From positions 1 to 29,399 of the forward strand of contig CALADH010000022.1 of NCBI GenBank assembly GCA_937890745.1: a stretch of DNA of 29,399 nt, read 5' to 3'. Below, in pieces: positions 8,263 to 15,700 of the stretch (position 1 is its first letter; every line of letters begins with the position of its first letter). This DNA comes from Scybalocola_A sp900557175 (GTDB lineage Bacteria > Bacillota > Clostridia > Lachnospirales > Lachnospiraceae). The translations under genes were made by a program, and so were the position numbers. The notes under the pieces were generated by a model. The model did no database searches and was not told the origin of the DNA. It saw only the letters and a list, made by a program, of their open reading frames with translations.

Positions 8263-8292
8263 ATTATATCACATTGACATAGTATACGTCAA
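8263..8292 (-). promoter_or_regulatory. Promoter of the opp operon with an overlapping inverted repeat
   Basis: On the minus strand TTGACG (8292-8287), an 18-bp spacer and a perfect TATAAT (8268-8263) lie about 45 bases before oppA. The -35 and the spacer coincide with a spaced inverted repeat, TTGAC (8274-8278) and GTCAA (8288-8292), partly symmetrical inside (14 of 19 positions). This could be an operator. Confidence 0.8.
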
Positions 8293-8382
8293 AGAATATC
8301 TGTATTTTTTTGATAAATTTTTCAAAAAACTTTTGTACAACTTGACAAATTCTGCTTTTATGCGACTTTATTTTTTGAATAT

Positions 8383-8982
8383 TTATTCACTTTTCTGTTT
8401 TGAGGCTTCATTTTGAATTTTTCTGTAAGACAGCCGCATATTCTCAATTCTTATGAAATTTGCGTCTAAAACCATACATACAGCACCGGCAAAGAAAAAC
8501 ATTTCTTCCACCATGCCCTTTTTCCCAATATGCATAAATATAAGAATCAAGCTGGACACCGCCGCGATGCCCATAAGTACGGTCATCGCAATGGCACATT
8601 TTTTAATTCTGCAATATGTCCTCTCATATCTTGCAAATTTCATCTTTTGGATGGTCTCTTTTTCTGAGCTGTTTCTACTATTATATATAAGTGTCACACG
8701 CCCGAAAAGCGCTGTCCACAGATAAGCCATCGGCAAAAAGCTTCCGAAATACGGAAAAAACACAGCAAAATTCCGGCCGCCCGGAGAATTAATGAGGCCG
8801 ATGCCGACAAACAGCACTGTATAAATTACAGTCATTGCAAGCAGCCGTCCAAAATGCTGTTCATACGCTTTAAGCTCTGCCGTACACTCATAATAATCGC
8901 CTGTATAAATCACATTCCTGACAACCTTACCGTTATCAAGCACCTTTGAATCCGGTTCATAATCCTTATAATATTTCTTCAT
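8383..8982 (-). CDS. Four-helix membrane protein of unknown function, 199 aa
   Basis: A 199-residue integral membrane protein. The first 45 residues are hydrophilic and Tyr-rich (MKKYYKDYEPDSKVL). Four hydrophobic segments follow, near residues 46-66, 70-93, 127-150 and 157-175, with a basic loop between TM2 and TM3 and a basic tail. No family motif is recognised. It starts 6 bases after the oligoendopeptidase stop on the same strand. The ribosome site is poor, so translation probably depends on coupling to the upstream gene. About 165 bases separate its stop from oppA, with no clear terminator. A link to peptide use is suggested only by position. Confidence 0.8.
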   Translation of the reverse strand: MKKYYKDYEPDSKVLDNGKVVRNVIYTGDYYECTAELKAYEQHFGRLLAMTVIYTVLFVGIGLINSPGGRNFAVFFPYFGSFLPMAYLWTALFGRVTLIYNSRNSSEKETIQKMKFARYERTYCRIKKCAIAMTVLMGIAAVSSLILIFMHIGKKGMVEEMFFFAGAVCMVLDANFIRIENMRLSYRKIQNEASKQKSE

Positions 8983-8988
8983 AAAATA

Positions 8989-10665
8989 TCACACACCGGT
9001 TTTTTCTTTTAAGGCTGCCACAATACGGCTGACACAGCCATCCTCAAACGGACTGTCAAGACCAACTTCCTTAAGCATATTTGTATAAAAATCTGAAGCC
9101 GACAGCTTGCACAGCTTTAAGTAGCTGTCCCATGCTGCCTTGTAATCTCTGTCCATCCATACTTTATACTGCATCGCACATATTGAAGCAAGACAGTAAT
9201 CAATATAATAGAACGGCAGATCAAAAATGTGATGCTGTTTCTGCCAAAAGCCGCCGTTTCCGAAATACGGATCGCCGCAGTAATCAAGATGCGGTTTATA
9301 GACCTTTTCCAAGTCTGCCCACGCAGCCTTTCTGTCAGCCGGCGTCATCTCAGGGTTTTCATAAACGATATGCTGGAACTCATCAACCATACAGCCGTAA
9401 GGCACGAACGCAGCTGAATCTTCAAGATGCATTTTCAGATAATCGCCGCTTCTGTCGCCGAAGAACTTCTCCATCCAGCCATACGTAAAATATTCCATAG
9501 ACATTGAATGAATTTCTGCTGTCTCCATACCAATATCGTTATGCTCAAGAATTTCTTCATTCCTGCTGACAAAGCCCTGAAAGGCATGACCGCACTCATG
9601 AGTAATCACATCGACATCACCGCTTGTACCGTTAAAGTTTGCAAAAATAAACGGTGCCTTATAATCCGGAAGGAACGTCATATAACCGCCTGCGCGCTTT
9701 GTCTTTCTTCCAAGCACGTCGAAAAGCTCATTTTCCTTCATGAAATCAAAAAATTCCTTTGTCTCCGGCGAAAGCTCGGCATACATCTGCTGTCCTGCAA
9801 GCAAAATATCATCAGGTCCCTTTACAGGCGCCGGATTGCCGTTTTTAAAATAAACTTCATTATCATAATAGTAAAGCTTATCAATGCCGAGGCGTTCCCG
9901 TCTGCGCTCATGAAGCTGCTCTGCAAACGGTACAAAATCTTTCTTTACCTGCTCACGGAAATTTTCAACCATCGCTCTGTCGTAGCAGTTGCGCTTCATG
10001 CGGATATAGCCAAGCTCTGTAAACGTCTCATAGCCAAGCGCCTTTGCCTGCGCTGTTCTGTTTTTCACAAGCGCATCATAAATCTCATCAATCTCTCCTG
10101 TGACACTCTGAAAATATTCGCTGAGCTTTGCCCATGCGGCTTTTCTTACTTCTCTGTCATCGGCGATTAAATATTTGCGAAGCAGAGAAATATTGAGCTT
10201 CTCACCGTTAAATTCAATCTCTGCCTTTGCAATCAGCTTTGAATACTTTGTACAGAGAGCAAACTCCTCCTGACGCAGCGGTATAATGCGTTCGTCCTCG
10301 CCTTTAATCTCCAGCTCCATATTTTTAAAAGCAACTTTACCAATCTTTTCTTCAAGATAAGCTCTGTACGGCGATTCAAAAAGCACCCTTTTATAATTGT
10401 TCTCACAATTCATATAGACCGGCAGTTCTTTGTCATAGTACGTCTGCTCTGCATCGTAAAACTCATCGGTCATATCAATATCATGGCGAATCTGGGCAAG
10501 TGTCACCATCGTATCTACCTTGCCAATCAGCTCATAATACTTTTTGTGAATCTCAAACTGCTCCTCACCACTTTTTGCAGCTTTCAGCTCGTCTGCAAGA
10601 ACAGCCAGCTTCTCACCGGCAGCTTTTAAATCCGCACGCTCATAGGGCATCTGTGGAAACTTCAT
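8989..10665 (-). CDS. M3 family oligoendopeptidase (PepF-like)
   Basis: A zinc metallopeptidase of the M3 (thimet/PepF) family that cuts short peptides in the cytoplasm. The catalytic motif HECGH is at about residues 356-360, and the third zinc ligand lies in the ETAEIHSMSME motif (about 381-391). At 558 residues the length fits the M3B oligoendopeptidases. No signal peptide is seen. GGAGG lies 6 bases before the ATG at 10665. It is followed by the four-helix membrane protein gene and then the opp operon, all on the same strand. Peptide import and intracellular peptide breakdown are thus encoded side by side. The sequence assigns the family firmly, but the exact paralogue (PepF or other M3B) is open. 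Confidence 0.94.
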   Translation of the reverse strand: MKFPQMPYERADLKAAGEKLAVLADELKAAKSGEEQFEIHKKYYELIGKVDTMVTLAQIRHDIDMTDEFYDAEQTYYDKELPVYMNCENNYKRVLFESPYRAYLEEKIGKVAFKNMELEIKGEDERIIPLRQEEFALCTKYSKLIAKAEIEFNGEKLNISLLRKYLIADDREVRKAAWAKLSEYFQSVTGEIDEIYDALVKNRTAQAKALGYETFTELGYIRMKRNCYDRAMVENFREQVKKDFVPFAEQLHERRRERLGIDKLYYYDNEVYFKNGNPAPVKGPDDILLAGQQMYAELSPETKEFFDFMKENELFDVLGRKTKRAGGYMTFLPDYKAPFIFANFNGTSGDVDVITHECGHAFQGFVSRNEEILEHNDIGMETAEIHSMSMEYFTYGWMEKFFGDRSGDYLKMHLEDSAAFVPYGCMVDEFQHIVYENPEMTPADRKAAWADLEKVYKPHLDYCGDPYFGNGGFWQKQHHIFDLPFYYIDYCLASICAMQYKVWMDRDYKAAWDSYLKLCKLSASDFYTNMLKEVGLDSPFEDGCVSRIVAALKEKTGV

Positions 10666-10684
10666 ACAGCACCTCCATAATTTA

Positions 10685-10712
10685 GTAATATTTCACTGTG
10701 TAGTTTTATCAA
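10685..10712 (-). promoter_or_regulatory. Possible promoter of the oligoendopeptidase gene
   Basis: On the minus strand TTGATA (10712-10707), a 16-bp spacer and TATTAC (10690-10685) lie about 20 bases before the start codon. Each box is off consensus at one or two positions, so the call is weak. A separate promoter is expected because a terminator closes radA just upstream. Confidence 0.3.
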
Positions 10713-10759
10713 TTTAAAGCGTCATTCTTACAAAATACCGCTAAAAATAAATATGTCAT

Positions 10760-10791
10760 AAAAAAGTCACTGCCTTTATATGTTCAGTGAC
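10760..10791 (-). terminator. Rho-independent terminator after radA
   Basis: On the minus strand GTCACTG (10791-10785) pairs with CAGTGAC (10772-10766) in a 7-bp stem, followed by six T (10765-10760). It lies 50 bases past the radA stop and closes the gntR-clpC-radA cluster. Confidence 0.85.
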
Positions 10792-10840
10792 CTTTTCATA
10801 ACTCAAGTATGATGTATTATATAGTTTTTTGTCGAAAAAG

Positions 10841-12214
10841 TCAAGACTTATGTGAAAAGAGCTTCATCACATCCCGGACAGATTCAACGCCAATCACGGC
10901 AATATCAGGGCTTGTCTGAATCCCCTTAAGATTAACCTTCGGCACAACGCACGTTGAAAATCCAAGTTTTGCCGCCTCGGCAATGCGCTGCTGAGCCATA
11001 TTGACAGCCCGCACCTCGCCTGTCAGACCGACCTCCCCGAAAACAATCGTGTGCTCACTGACCGGTTTATTGCTATAGCTCGAGATAAGTGCCGTCACAA
11101 TCGCCAGATCAATCGCCGGTTCCAAAAGACGCATGCCGCCCGCCACATTCACATAGGCATCGCAGTTTCCCATAGAAAGACCGAGCCGCTTTTCAAGAAC
11201 AGCCATCAATATGTTGACTCTGTTATAGTCTGTTCCAGCCGCAGTTCTTTTCGGCATATTAAAATTCGTCTGCGATACAAGCGCCTGAATTTCCACTAAA
11301 ATCGGACGGCTGCCCTCCATCGCACAGGTGACTACCGATCCGCTGGCGCCCGAAGGCTTTCCGTTAAGCATATATTCTGACGGATTTTCCACCTGACGCA
11401 GCCCGTCATGGCGCATCTCAAAAACGCCGATTTCATTTGTCGAGCCGAAACGGTTTTTTACAGCACGCAATAGTCTGTAAGAAGCATAGCGCTCACCTTC
11501 AAAATAAAGCACTGTATCGACCATATGCTCAAGCACTCTCGGCCCTGCCACAACGCCCTCTTTTGTCACATGACCGACAATAAAAATTGAAATGCCGTTG
11601 TCCTTTGCAAGACGCATCAAAACAGCGGTTGTTTCCCGCACCTGACTGACACTGCCCGGTGCCGATGATACTTCCTCCTTAAACATTGTCTGTATTGAAT
11701 CAATAATCACAATCTCCGGCTTATATTTTAAAACCGTTTCTTCTATTATATTTAAGTTTGTTTCACATAAAAGACTGAGACTTTTCCCGAAGCTTCCGAG
11801 CCTGTCGGCCCTTATCTTAATCTGCGCAAGCGACTCCTCGCCGGAAATATAAAGGACGCGGCAATTCGTCTCCGAGGTATGACGACACATCTGAAGCAGC
11901 AATGTGGACTTTCCGATACCCGGATCACCGCCCACAAGTACGAGCGAGCCTTTTACAATGCCGCCGCCAAGAACTCTGTCAAATTCTCCGATGCCGGTGC
12001 TGATACGGTGTTCTGAGGTAATTTCAATGTCTGTAAGCACTTTGGGCTCTGACACCGCGAGGCTTTTCCTCGCGGTGCCAGAGCCCGCCTGCGTCTTGAC
12101 GACAGTTTCCTCGACAATACTGTTCCACGCTTTGCATGCCGGACACTGTCCCATCCATTTACTCAGCTCATAGCCGCACTCCTGGCAAAAATAAACACTC
12201 TTTGCCTTTGCCAT
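10841..12214 (-). CDS. radA: DNA repair protein RadA (Sms)
   Basis: A RecA-like ATPase that promotes branch migration in recombination repair. An N-terminal zinc finger has Cys10, Cys13, Cys24 and Cys27. Walker A GGDPGIGKST is at about residues 95-104, and the family-specific KNRFGS motif at 253-258. A Lon-protease-like C-terminal domain follows, containing NVAGGMRL and FGEVGLTGEVRAV. The length of 457 residues is normal. The start ATG at 12214 lies one base past the stop of the 136-aa gene, so the two are translationally linked. The linker between zinc finger and ATPase core (residues 43-57) is encoded by a strong 19-bp hairpin. clpC next to radA is a conserved Gram-positive arrangement. Confidence 0.97.
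   Translation of the reverse strand: MAKAKSVYFCQECGYELSKWMGQCPACKAWNSIVEETVVKTQAGSGTARKSLAVSEPKVLTDIEITSEHRISTGIGEFDRVLGGGIVKGSLVLVGGDPGIGKSTLLLQMCRHTSETNCRVLYISGEESLAQIKIRADRLGSFGKSLSLLCETNLNIIEETVLKYKPEIVIIDSIQTMFKEEVSSAPGSVSQVRETTAVLMRLAKDNGISIFIVGHVTKEGVVAGPRVLEHMVDTVLYFEGERYASYRLLRAVKNRFGSTNEIGVFEMRHDGLRQVENPSEYMLNGKPSGASGSVVTCAMEGSRPILVEIQALVSQTNFNMPKRTAAGTDYNRVNILMAVLEKRLGLSMGNCDAYVNVAGGMRLLEPAIDLAIVTALISSYSNKPVSEHTIVFGEVGLTGEVRAVNMAQQRIAEAAKLGFSTCVVPKVNLKGIQTSPDIAVIGVESVRDVMKLFSHKS
12044..12086 (-). repeat. 19-bp stem-loop inside the radA coding sequence
   Basis: Arms 12044-12062 and 12068-12086 (GGGCTCTG...CCGCGAGG and its complement) are separated by a 5-nt loop. All 19 pairs form in the radA mRNA, one of them G-U. 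The stem encodes the variable linker of RadA and starts about 128 nt into the message. Confidence 0.85.
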
Positions 12215-12215
12215 A

Positions 12216-12626
12216 TCAGAACTTCACAACACGGATATGCTTCGGCGCATCACTAAGCTCTGCCGAAAAGACAAGCTTGCCGCCTAAGTTTGTCACGGCG
12301 TTGCCCGTATTTACGCCGTCAATAAATACTTTATATTCAAGCTCCGGCTCAAGTCCGAGTGCAATCTGTGTATCGGCATAGCCTTCTACGTCAAATTCCA
12401 CTTCGCTGCCGATTGCTTTAAAGTTTAAAACAACAGTACCCGGAACAGACTCATAAACAAATAAATCGTTGCGCTCAAGCTTTGTAATTTCCTTAAATGT
12501 TTTTACCTTGTAGCTGTCACCGAGATGTTCAAAGTCAGACACCTTAAACTTTGCATCTAATTTGTAATTGCCAAAGCGTAATTCCCCATTATCCTGAGAC
12601 TGGATTAATCCTTCAACTTCTGTCAT
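12216..12626 (-). CDS. Conserved-looking 136-aa protein between clpC and radA
   Basis: A 136-residue protein with no signal peptide or membrane helix. It is predicted beta-rich: alternating hydrophobic strands such as ELRFGNYKLDAKFKVSDF, VPGTVVLNFKAIGSEVEFDV and KLVFSAELSDAPKHIRVVKF. There are no cysteines and no recognisable catalytic motif. AGGAGG lies 8 bases before the ATG. Its stop is one base from the radA start, so the two genes are almost certainly co-expressed. I do not recognise the family with confidence. The position between clpC and radA suggests a stress or repair operon member, by context only. Confidence 0.85.
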   Translation of the reverse strand: MTEVEGLIQSQDNGELRFGNYKLDAKFKVSDFEHLGDSYKVKTFKEITKLERNDLFVYESVPGTVVLNFKAIGSEVEFDVEGYADTQIALGLEPELEYKVFIDGVNTGNAVTNLGGKLVFSAELSDAPKHIRVVKF

Positions 12627-12669
12627 TTCTCATTTCCTCCTAAAATAAAAGCCTCTTGTATATTCTTTT

Positions 12670-12675
12670 ATTATA
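12670..12675 (-). promoter_or_regulatory. Possible -10 element upstream of the 136-aa gene
   Basis: A perfect TATAAT on the minus strand lies about 44 bases before the 136-aa gene, in the 84-bp gap after clpC. No good -35 is found at the right distance. It may give extra transcription of the radA pair. No terminator is seen after clpC. Confidence 0.3.
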
Positions 12676-12710
12676 CCTTACTTTTTTCCTTTCGGCTAGT
12701 CTATTCCGTA

Positions 12711-15155
12711 TCATTTCATTAAAAAGTCAATTTTACCATTTTTCAATGTCATATGCACATCGCTTCCCTGTCTGACATTTCCCGAAAGCAGCGCCTCGGC
12801 AAGGGCATCCTCCACCTCGGTCTGTATGGCACGGCGCAGCGGTCTTGCCCCGTACTTTTCATCAAAACCGGCTTCGGCGAGATGCTCTACAACGCCCTTT
12901 GTCGCTGTCAGCGTCATATTCATCTGCTGCTTTGTCCTTTCCGAAAGCTCATCGAGCATCAGACGGACAATCTTTTGAATGTGTTCTTTATTTAATGAAT
13001 GAAAAACAATAATCTCATCAATACGATTTAAAAATTCCGGTTTAAAAATCTCACGGACTTCATTCATCACCCGGTCCTTCATCATCGCATAGTCGGCCTT
13101 TTCATCTTTTTCAGCAATGAAGCCAAGCTTTTTCGGCGATATAATATTGGACGCGCCAGCGTTTGACGTCATAATAATGACTGTATTTTTAAAATCGATC
13201 TTACGCCCTTTTGCATCTGTTACATGCCCGTCATCAAGCACCTGCAAAAGAATATTAAATACATCCGGATGCGCCTTTTCTATCTCGTCAAAAAGAAGTA
13301 CCGAGTACGGTTTCCGGCGCACCTTTTCACTGAGCTGTCCGCCTTCCTCATAGCCGACATACCCCGGCGGCGAGCCAATCAGCTTTGATACGCTGTGCTT
13401 TTCCATATATTCCGACATATCCACACGGATAATCGCGTCTTCTGTCCCAAAAACAGCCTCCGCAAGTGCTTTTGAAAGCTCTGTCTTTCCGACGCCTGTC
13501 GGCCCTAAAAAGAGAAACGAACCAATCGGGCGTTTCGGGTCCTTAAGGCCGACGCGGCCTCGGCGCACAGCCTTTGCAACAGCCGTCACTGCCGCCTCCT
13601 GTCCAATTACCCGGCGGTGCAAAATCGCTTCAAGATTTTTAAGCCGCTTGGATTCCTCGGTTTCCATACGCTTTACCGGAATCTTCGTCCATTCAGAAAC
13701 GACCTCCGCAATATCATCCGCACCGACAGTCAGCCGGCGCTCCTTTTTCTTCACCGCTGTACCGGCCTGCGCCGTAAATATTTCGCGGAGACTGCTCTCC
13801 TCCTGCAAAATCCTGCCGGCCTCTTTGTAATTGCCTTTTTTTAGTGCATTCTCCTTTTCTTCGGCGAGCGCTTCAATTTCTTTTTCCATTGTTTTTAATT
13901 CTTCCGGCATTGATGCTGTAAAAAGCCGCTTCTTAGATGCCGCCTCATCAACAAGGTCGATGGCTTTATCCGGAAGAAAACGGTCATTAATATAGCGTGC
14001 CGACAACTCGGCCGCCGCCCTCAGCGCATCATCACTTATTTTAACATGATGATGCTGTTCGTAAGCCGGTCTCAGACCTTTAAGTATATCTTCCGTTTCT
14101 GAAATCGTCGGTTCCTCCACCATCACCGGCTGGAAGCGCCGTTCCAGCGCAGCATCCTTTTCAATATATTTCCTGTATTCATCAATCGTTGTCGCTCCAA
14201 TCACCTGTATCTCGCCTCTTGCAAGCGACGGTTTCAAAATATTGGAAGCATCAAGCGCCCCTTCGGCACCGCCTGCACCGACAATCGTATGCAGCTCATC
14301 AATAAATAAAAGTATATTGCCGCAGGCTTTCACTTCAGCAATTACCTGCTTAATTCTTTCTTCAAATTCACCGCGGTATTTGGAACCTGCAACCATCCCC
14401 GATAAATCCAATGTCAGCACGCGTCTGTCACGGATGATTTCAGGCACATCGCCGATCGCGATTTTTTGTGCAAGTCCTTCGACGATCGCCGTCTTTCCGA
14501 CACCCGGCTCACCCATCAGGCACGGATTATTTTTCGTCCGGCGGCTCAAAATCTGAATCATGCGACTGATTTCCTTCGTTCTTCCGACAACTGCATCCAG
14601 ATGTCCGTCAAAGGCTTCCTCCGTCAAATCTGTTGTATATTGCTCAAGCATTGACGGCTGACGGCGTGTACTTTTTGCCGAAGCCATCTTTTGTGACACA
14701 TCGGCGCCGTCACTGCCCATCGCCGACACAATATCGCTGTAGAGCTGGCTTATATTCACGCCGAGTGTTGTCAGAAGACGCACTGCCACACAGTCACTCT
14801 CATTTAAAAGCGCAATAAGCAAATGCTCTGTGCTGATCCGGTCTGAATTAAAACGTGAAGCTTCTCTCGCCGACAATTCAAGAATCCTCCGGCTTCTCGG
14901 TGTATAATTCATAAGAAGCACATACTCACCATCTTCTAATACTTCATGTTTTCCGACAAGCTTATCAATCAGCTCTACAAGCTTTGCCTCGTCCACTTTA
15001 TTTTTAATGAGCACCCTTGCAGCCAAACCGTCACTGGCACGCAAAAGTCCCAAAAGCAAATGCTCTGTGCCAATATAGCGCTGGCCGTTATCCTGCGCCG
15101 CATCTGCCGCAGCGCTCACTGCCGCCCCGGCACTTTTCGTAAATCTATATTGCAT
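12711..15155 (-). CDS. clpC: ATP-dependent Clp protease ATP-binding subunit ClpC
   Basis: A Hsp100/AAA+ unfoldase that feeds proteins to ClpP. Numbered from the chosen start, it has a double Clp N-domain (1-145), Walker A1 GEPGVGKT (215-222), Walker B1 ILLFIDE, a middle domain with a UVR-like coiled coil (about 418-458), and Walker A2 GPTGVGKT (551-558). The LGF tripeptide after the second Walker B region (KKLGFIAEK) matches the ClpP-docking loop. I use the ATG at 15155 (MQYRFTKSA): GGAGG lies 5 bases upstream and the family begins this way. An in-frame GTG at 15176 overlaps the gntR stop but is less likely. The product is 814 residues. The usual upstream partners mcsA and mcsB are absent. 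Confidence 0.96.
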   Translation of the reverse strand: MQYRFTKSAGAAVSAAADAAQDNGQRYIGTEHLLLGLLRASDGLAARVLIKNKVDEAKLVELIDKLVGKHEVLEDGEYVLLMNYTPRSRRILELSAREASRFNSDRISTEHLLIALLNESDCVAVRLLTTLGVNISQLYSDIVSAMGSDGADVSQKMASAKSTRRQPSMLEQYTTDLTEEAFDGHLDAVVGRTKEISRMIQILSRRTKNNPCLMGEPGVGKTAIVEGLAQKIAIGDVPEIIRDRRVLTLDLSGMVAGSKYRGEFEERIKQVIAEVKACGNILLFIDELHTIVGAGGAEGALDASNILKPSLARGEIQVIGATTIDEYRKYIEKDAALERRFQPVMVEEPTISETEDILKGLRPAYEQHHHVKISDDALRAAAELSARYINDRFLPDKAIDLVDEAASKKRLFTASMPEELKTMEKEIEALAEEKENALKKGNYKEAGRILQEESSLREIFTAQAGTAVKKKERRLTVGADDIAEVVSEWTKIPVKRMETEESKRLKNLEAILHRRVIGQEAAVTAVAKAVRRGRVGLKDPKRPIGSFLFLGPTGVGKTELSKALAEAVFGTEDAIIRVDMSEYMEKHSVSKLIGSPPGYVGYEEGGQLSEKVRRKPYSVLLFDEIEKAHPDVFNILLQVLDDGHVTDAKGRKIDFKNTVIIMTSNAGASNIISPKKLGFIAEKDEKADYAMMKDRVMNEVREIFKPEFLNRIDEIIVFHSLNKEHIQKIVRLMLDELSERTKQQMNMTLTATKGVVEHLAEAGFDEKYGARPLRRAIQTEVEDALAEALLSGNVRQGSDVHMTLKNGKIDFLMK

Positions 15156-15172
15156 AAATACCTCCAAGCCGC

Positions 15173-15562
15173 TCACTCATCACACTCATCTGAGCCCTCA
15201 TAATAATCATATATTTTATTGACAAGGTCATGAACCTCATCTCTTGTAATGTCCTTACACATTGCCTCTGCAAGCATAATCTGCATCGTCCTTGAAAGCC
15301 GCTGCATCGCAATGGCCTTGTCCGCATCAAGGGCAATAACTGCACCTTTTCTTCTGTCCAGTTTAACAAAGCCTTCCTGCTTTAAAACCGAATATGCTTT
15401 GTTGACTGTATGCATATTGATGCCGATATTATCTGCCAGCTGACGCACTGACGGCAGTGTATCGCCGTCTTCAAGCTGGGATGTCGCAATACCGATGACA
15501 ATCTGATTTCTCAGCTGGATATATATGGCTTCTTCGCTGTTAAAGTCAATATTAAGTATCAT
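15173..15562 (-). CDS. GntR-family regulator, YtrA-like, upstream of clpC
   Basis: A 129-residue transcription factor. The N-terminal winged helix-turn-helix is typical of GntR proteins: IYIQLRNQIV, then DTLPSVRQLADNIGINMHTV (about residues 34-53), then NKAYSVLKQEGFV. The C-terminal part is a short helical dimerisation tail, as in the YtrA subfamily, with no effector domain. YtrA-type genes usually sit with ABC transporter genes, but here the gene leads clpC. Its promoter lies 70-97 bases upstream and contains a perfect inverted repeat over the -10, consistent with autoregulation. The stop is about 17 bases before the clpC ATG. I infer that it controls the clpC-radA cluster. Confidence 0.9.
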   Translation of the reverse strand: MILNIDFNSEEAIYIQLRNQIVIGIATSQLEDGDTLPSVRQLADNIGINMHTVNKAYSVLKQEGFVKLDRRKGAVIALDADKAIAMQRLSRTMQIMLAEAMCKDITRDEVHDLVNKIYDYYEGSDECDE

Positions 15563-15618
15563 AAAACCACCTGTACTTTCCTTGAATCTTCTTGGATTTG
15601 TTCTTTAAACCGTTCCAT

Positions 15619-15641
15619 TTGTTATACACATATTATAACAA
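15619..15641. promoter_or_regulatory. Inverted-repeat operator over the gntR-clpC promoter
   Basis: Perfect 8-bp arms TTGTTATA (15619-15626) and TATAACAA (15634-15641) are separated by 7 bases. The repeat covers the -10 box of the gntR promoter. Its size, symmetry and place fit binding of a GntR dimer that blocks RNA polymerase. Confidence 0.75.
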
Positions 15642-15659
15642 TTTGCAGTGGTTTGTCAA
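15632..15659 (-). promoter_or_regulatory. Promoter of the gntR-clpC-radA cluster
   Basis: On the minus strand a perfect TTGACA (15659-15654), a 16-bp spacer and a perfect TATAAT (15637-15632) lie about 70 bases before the gntR start. No tandem CtsR heptads (GGTCAAA type) and no CIRCE element are visible around it. Confidence 0.85.
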
Positions 15660-15667
15660 GAGGAAGC

Positions 15668-15700
15668 AAAAAAGCATCACTGAGACCGCTTCTCCCGGTG
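15668..15700 (-). terminator. Weak terminator candidate at the end of the RND gene
   Basis: On the minus strand a short broken stem (GAGA / TCTC, extended by CAC / GTG) that includes the last RND codons is followed by six T (15673-15668). The stem is weak, so the call is tentative. It would separate the RND gene from the gntR promoter. Confidence 0.3.

Noticed and set aside
8293..8382. Terminator between the four-helix membrane protein gene and opp
   Set aside because: The stretch is AT-rich with T and A runs, but no stem of useful length precedes them.
15563..15676. CtsR or CIRCE heat-shock operator before gntR-clpC
   Set aside because: No tandem GGTCAAA-type heptads and no long CIRCE inverted repeat are present. 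The only symmetrical element is the 8-7-8 repeat.
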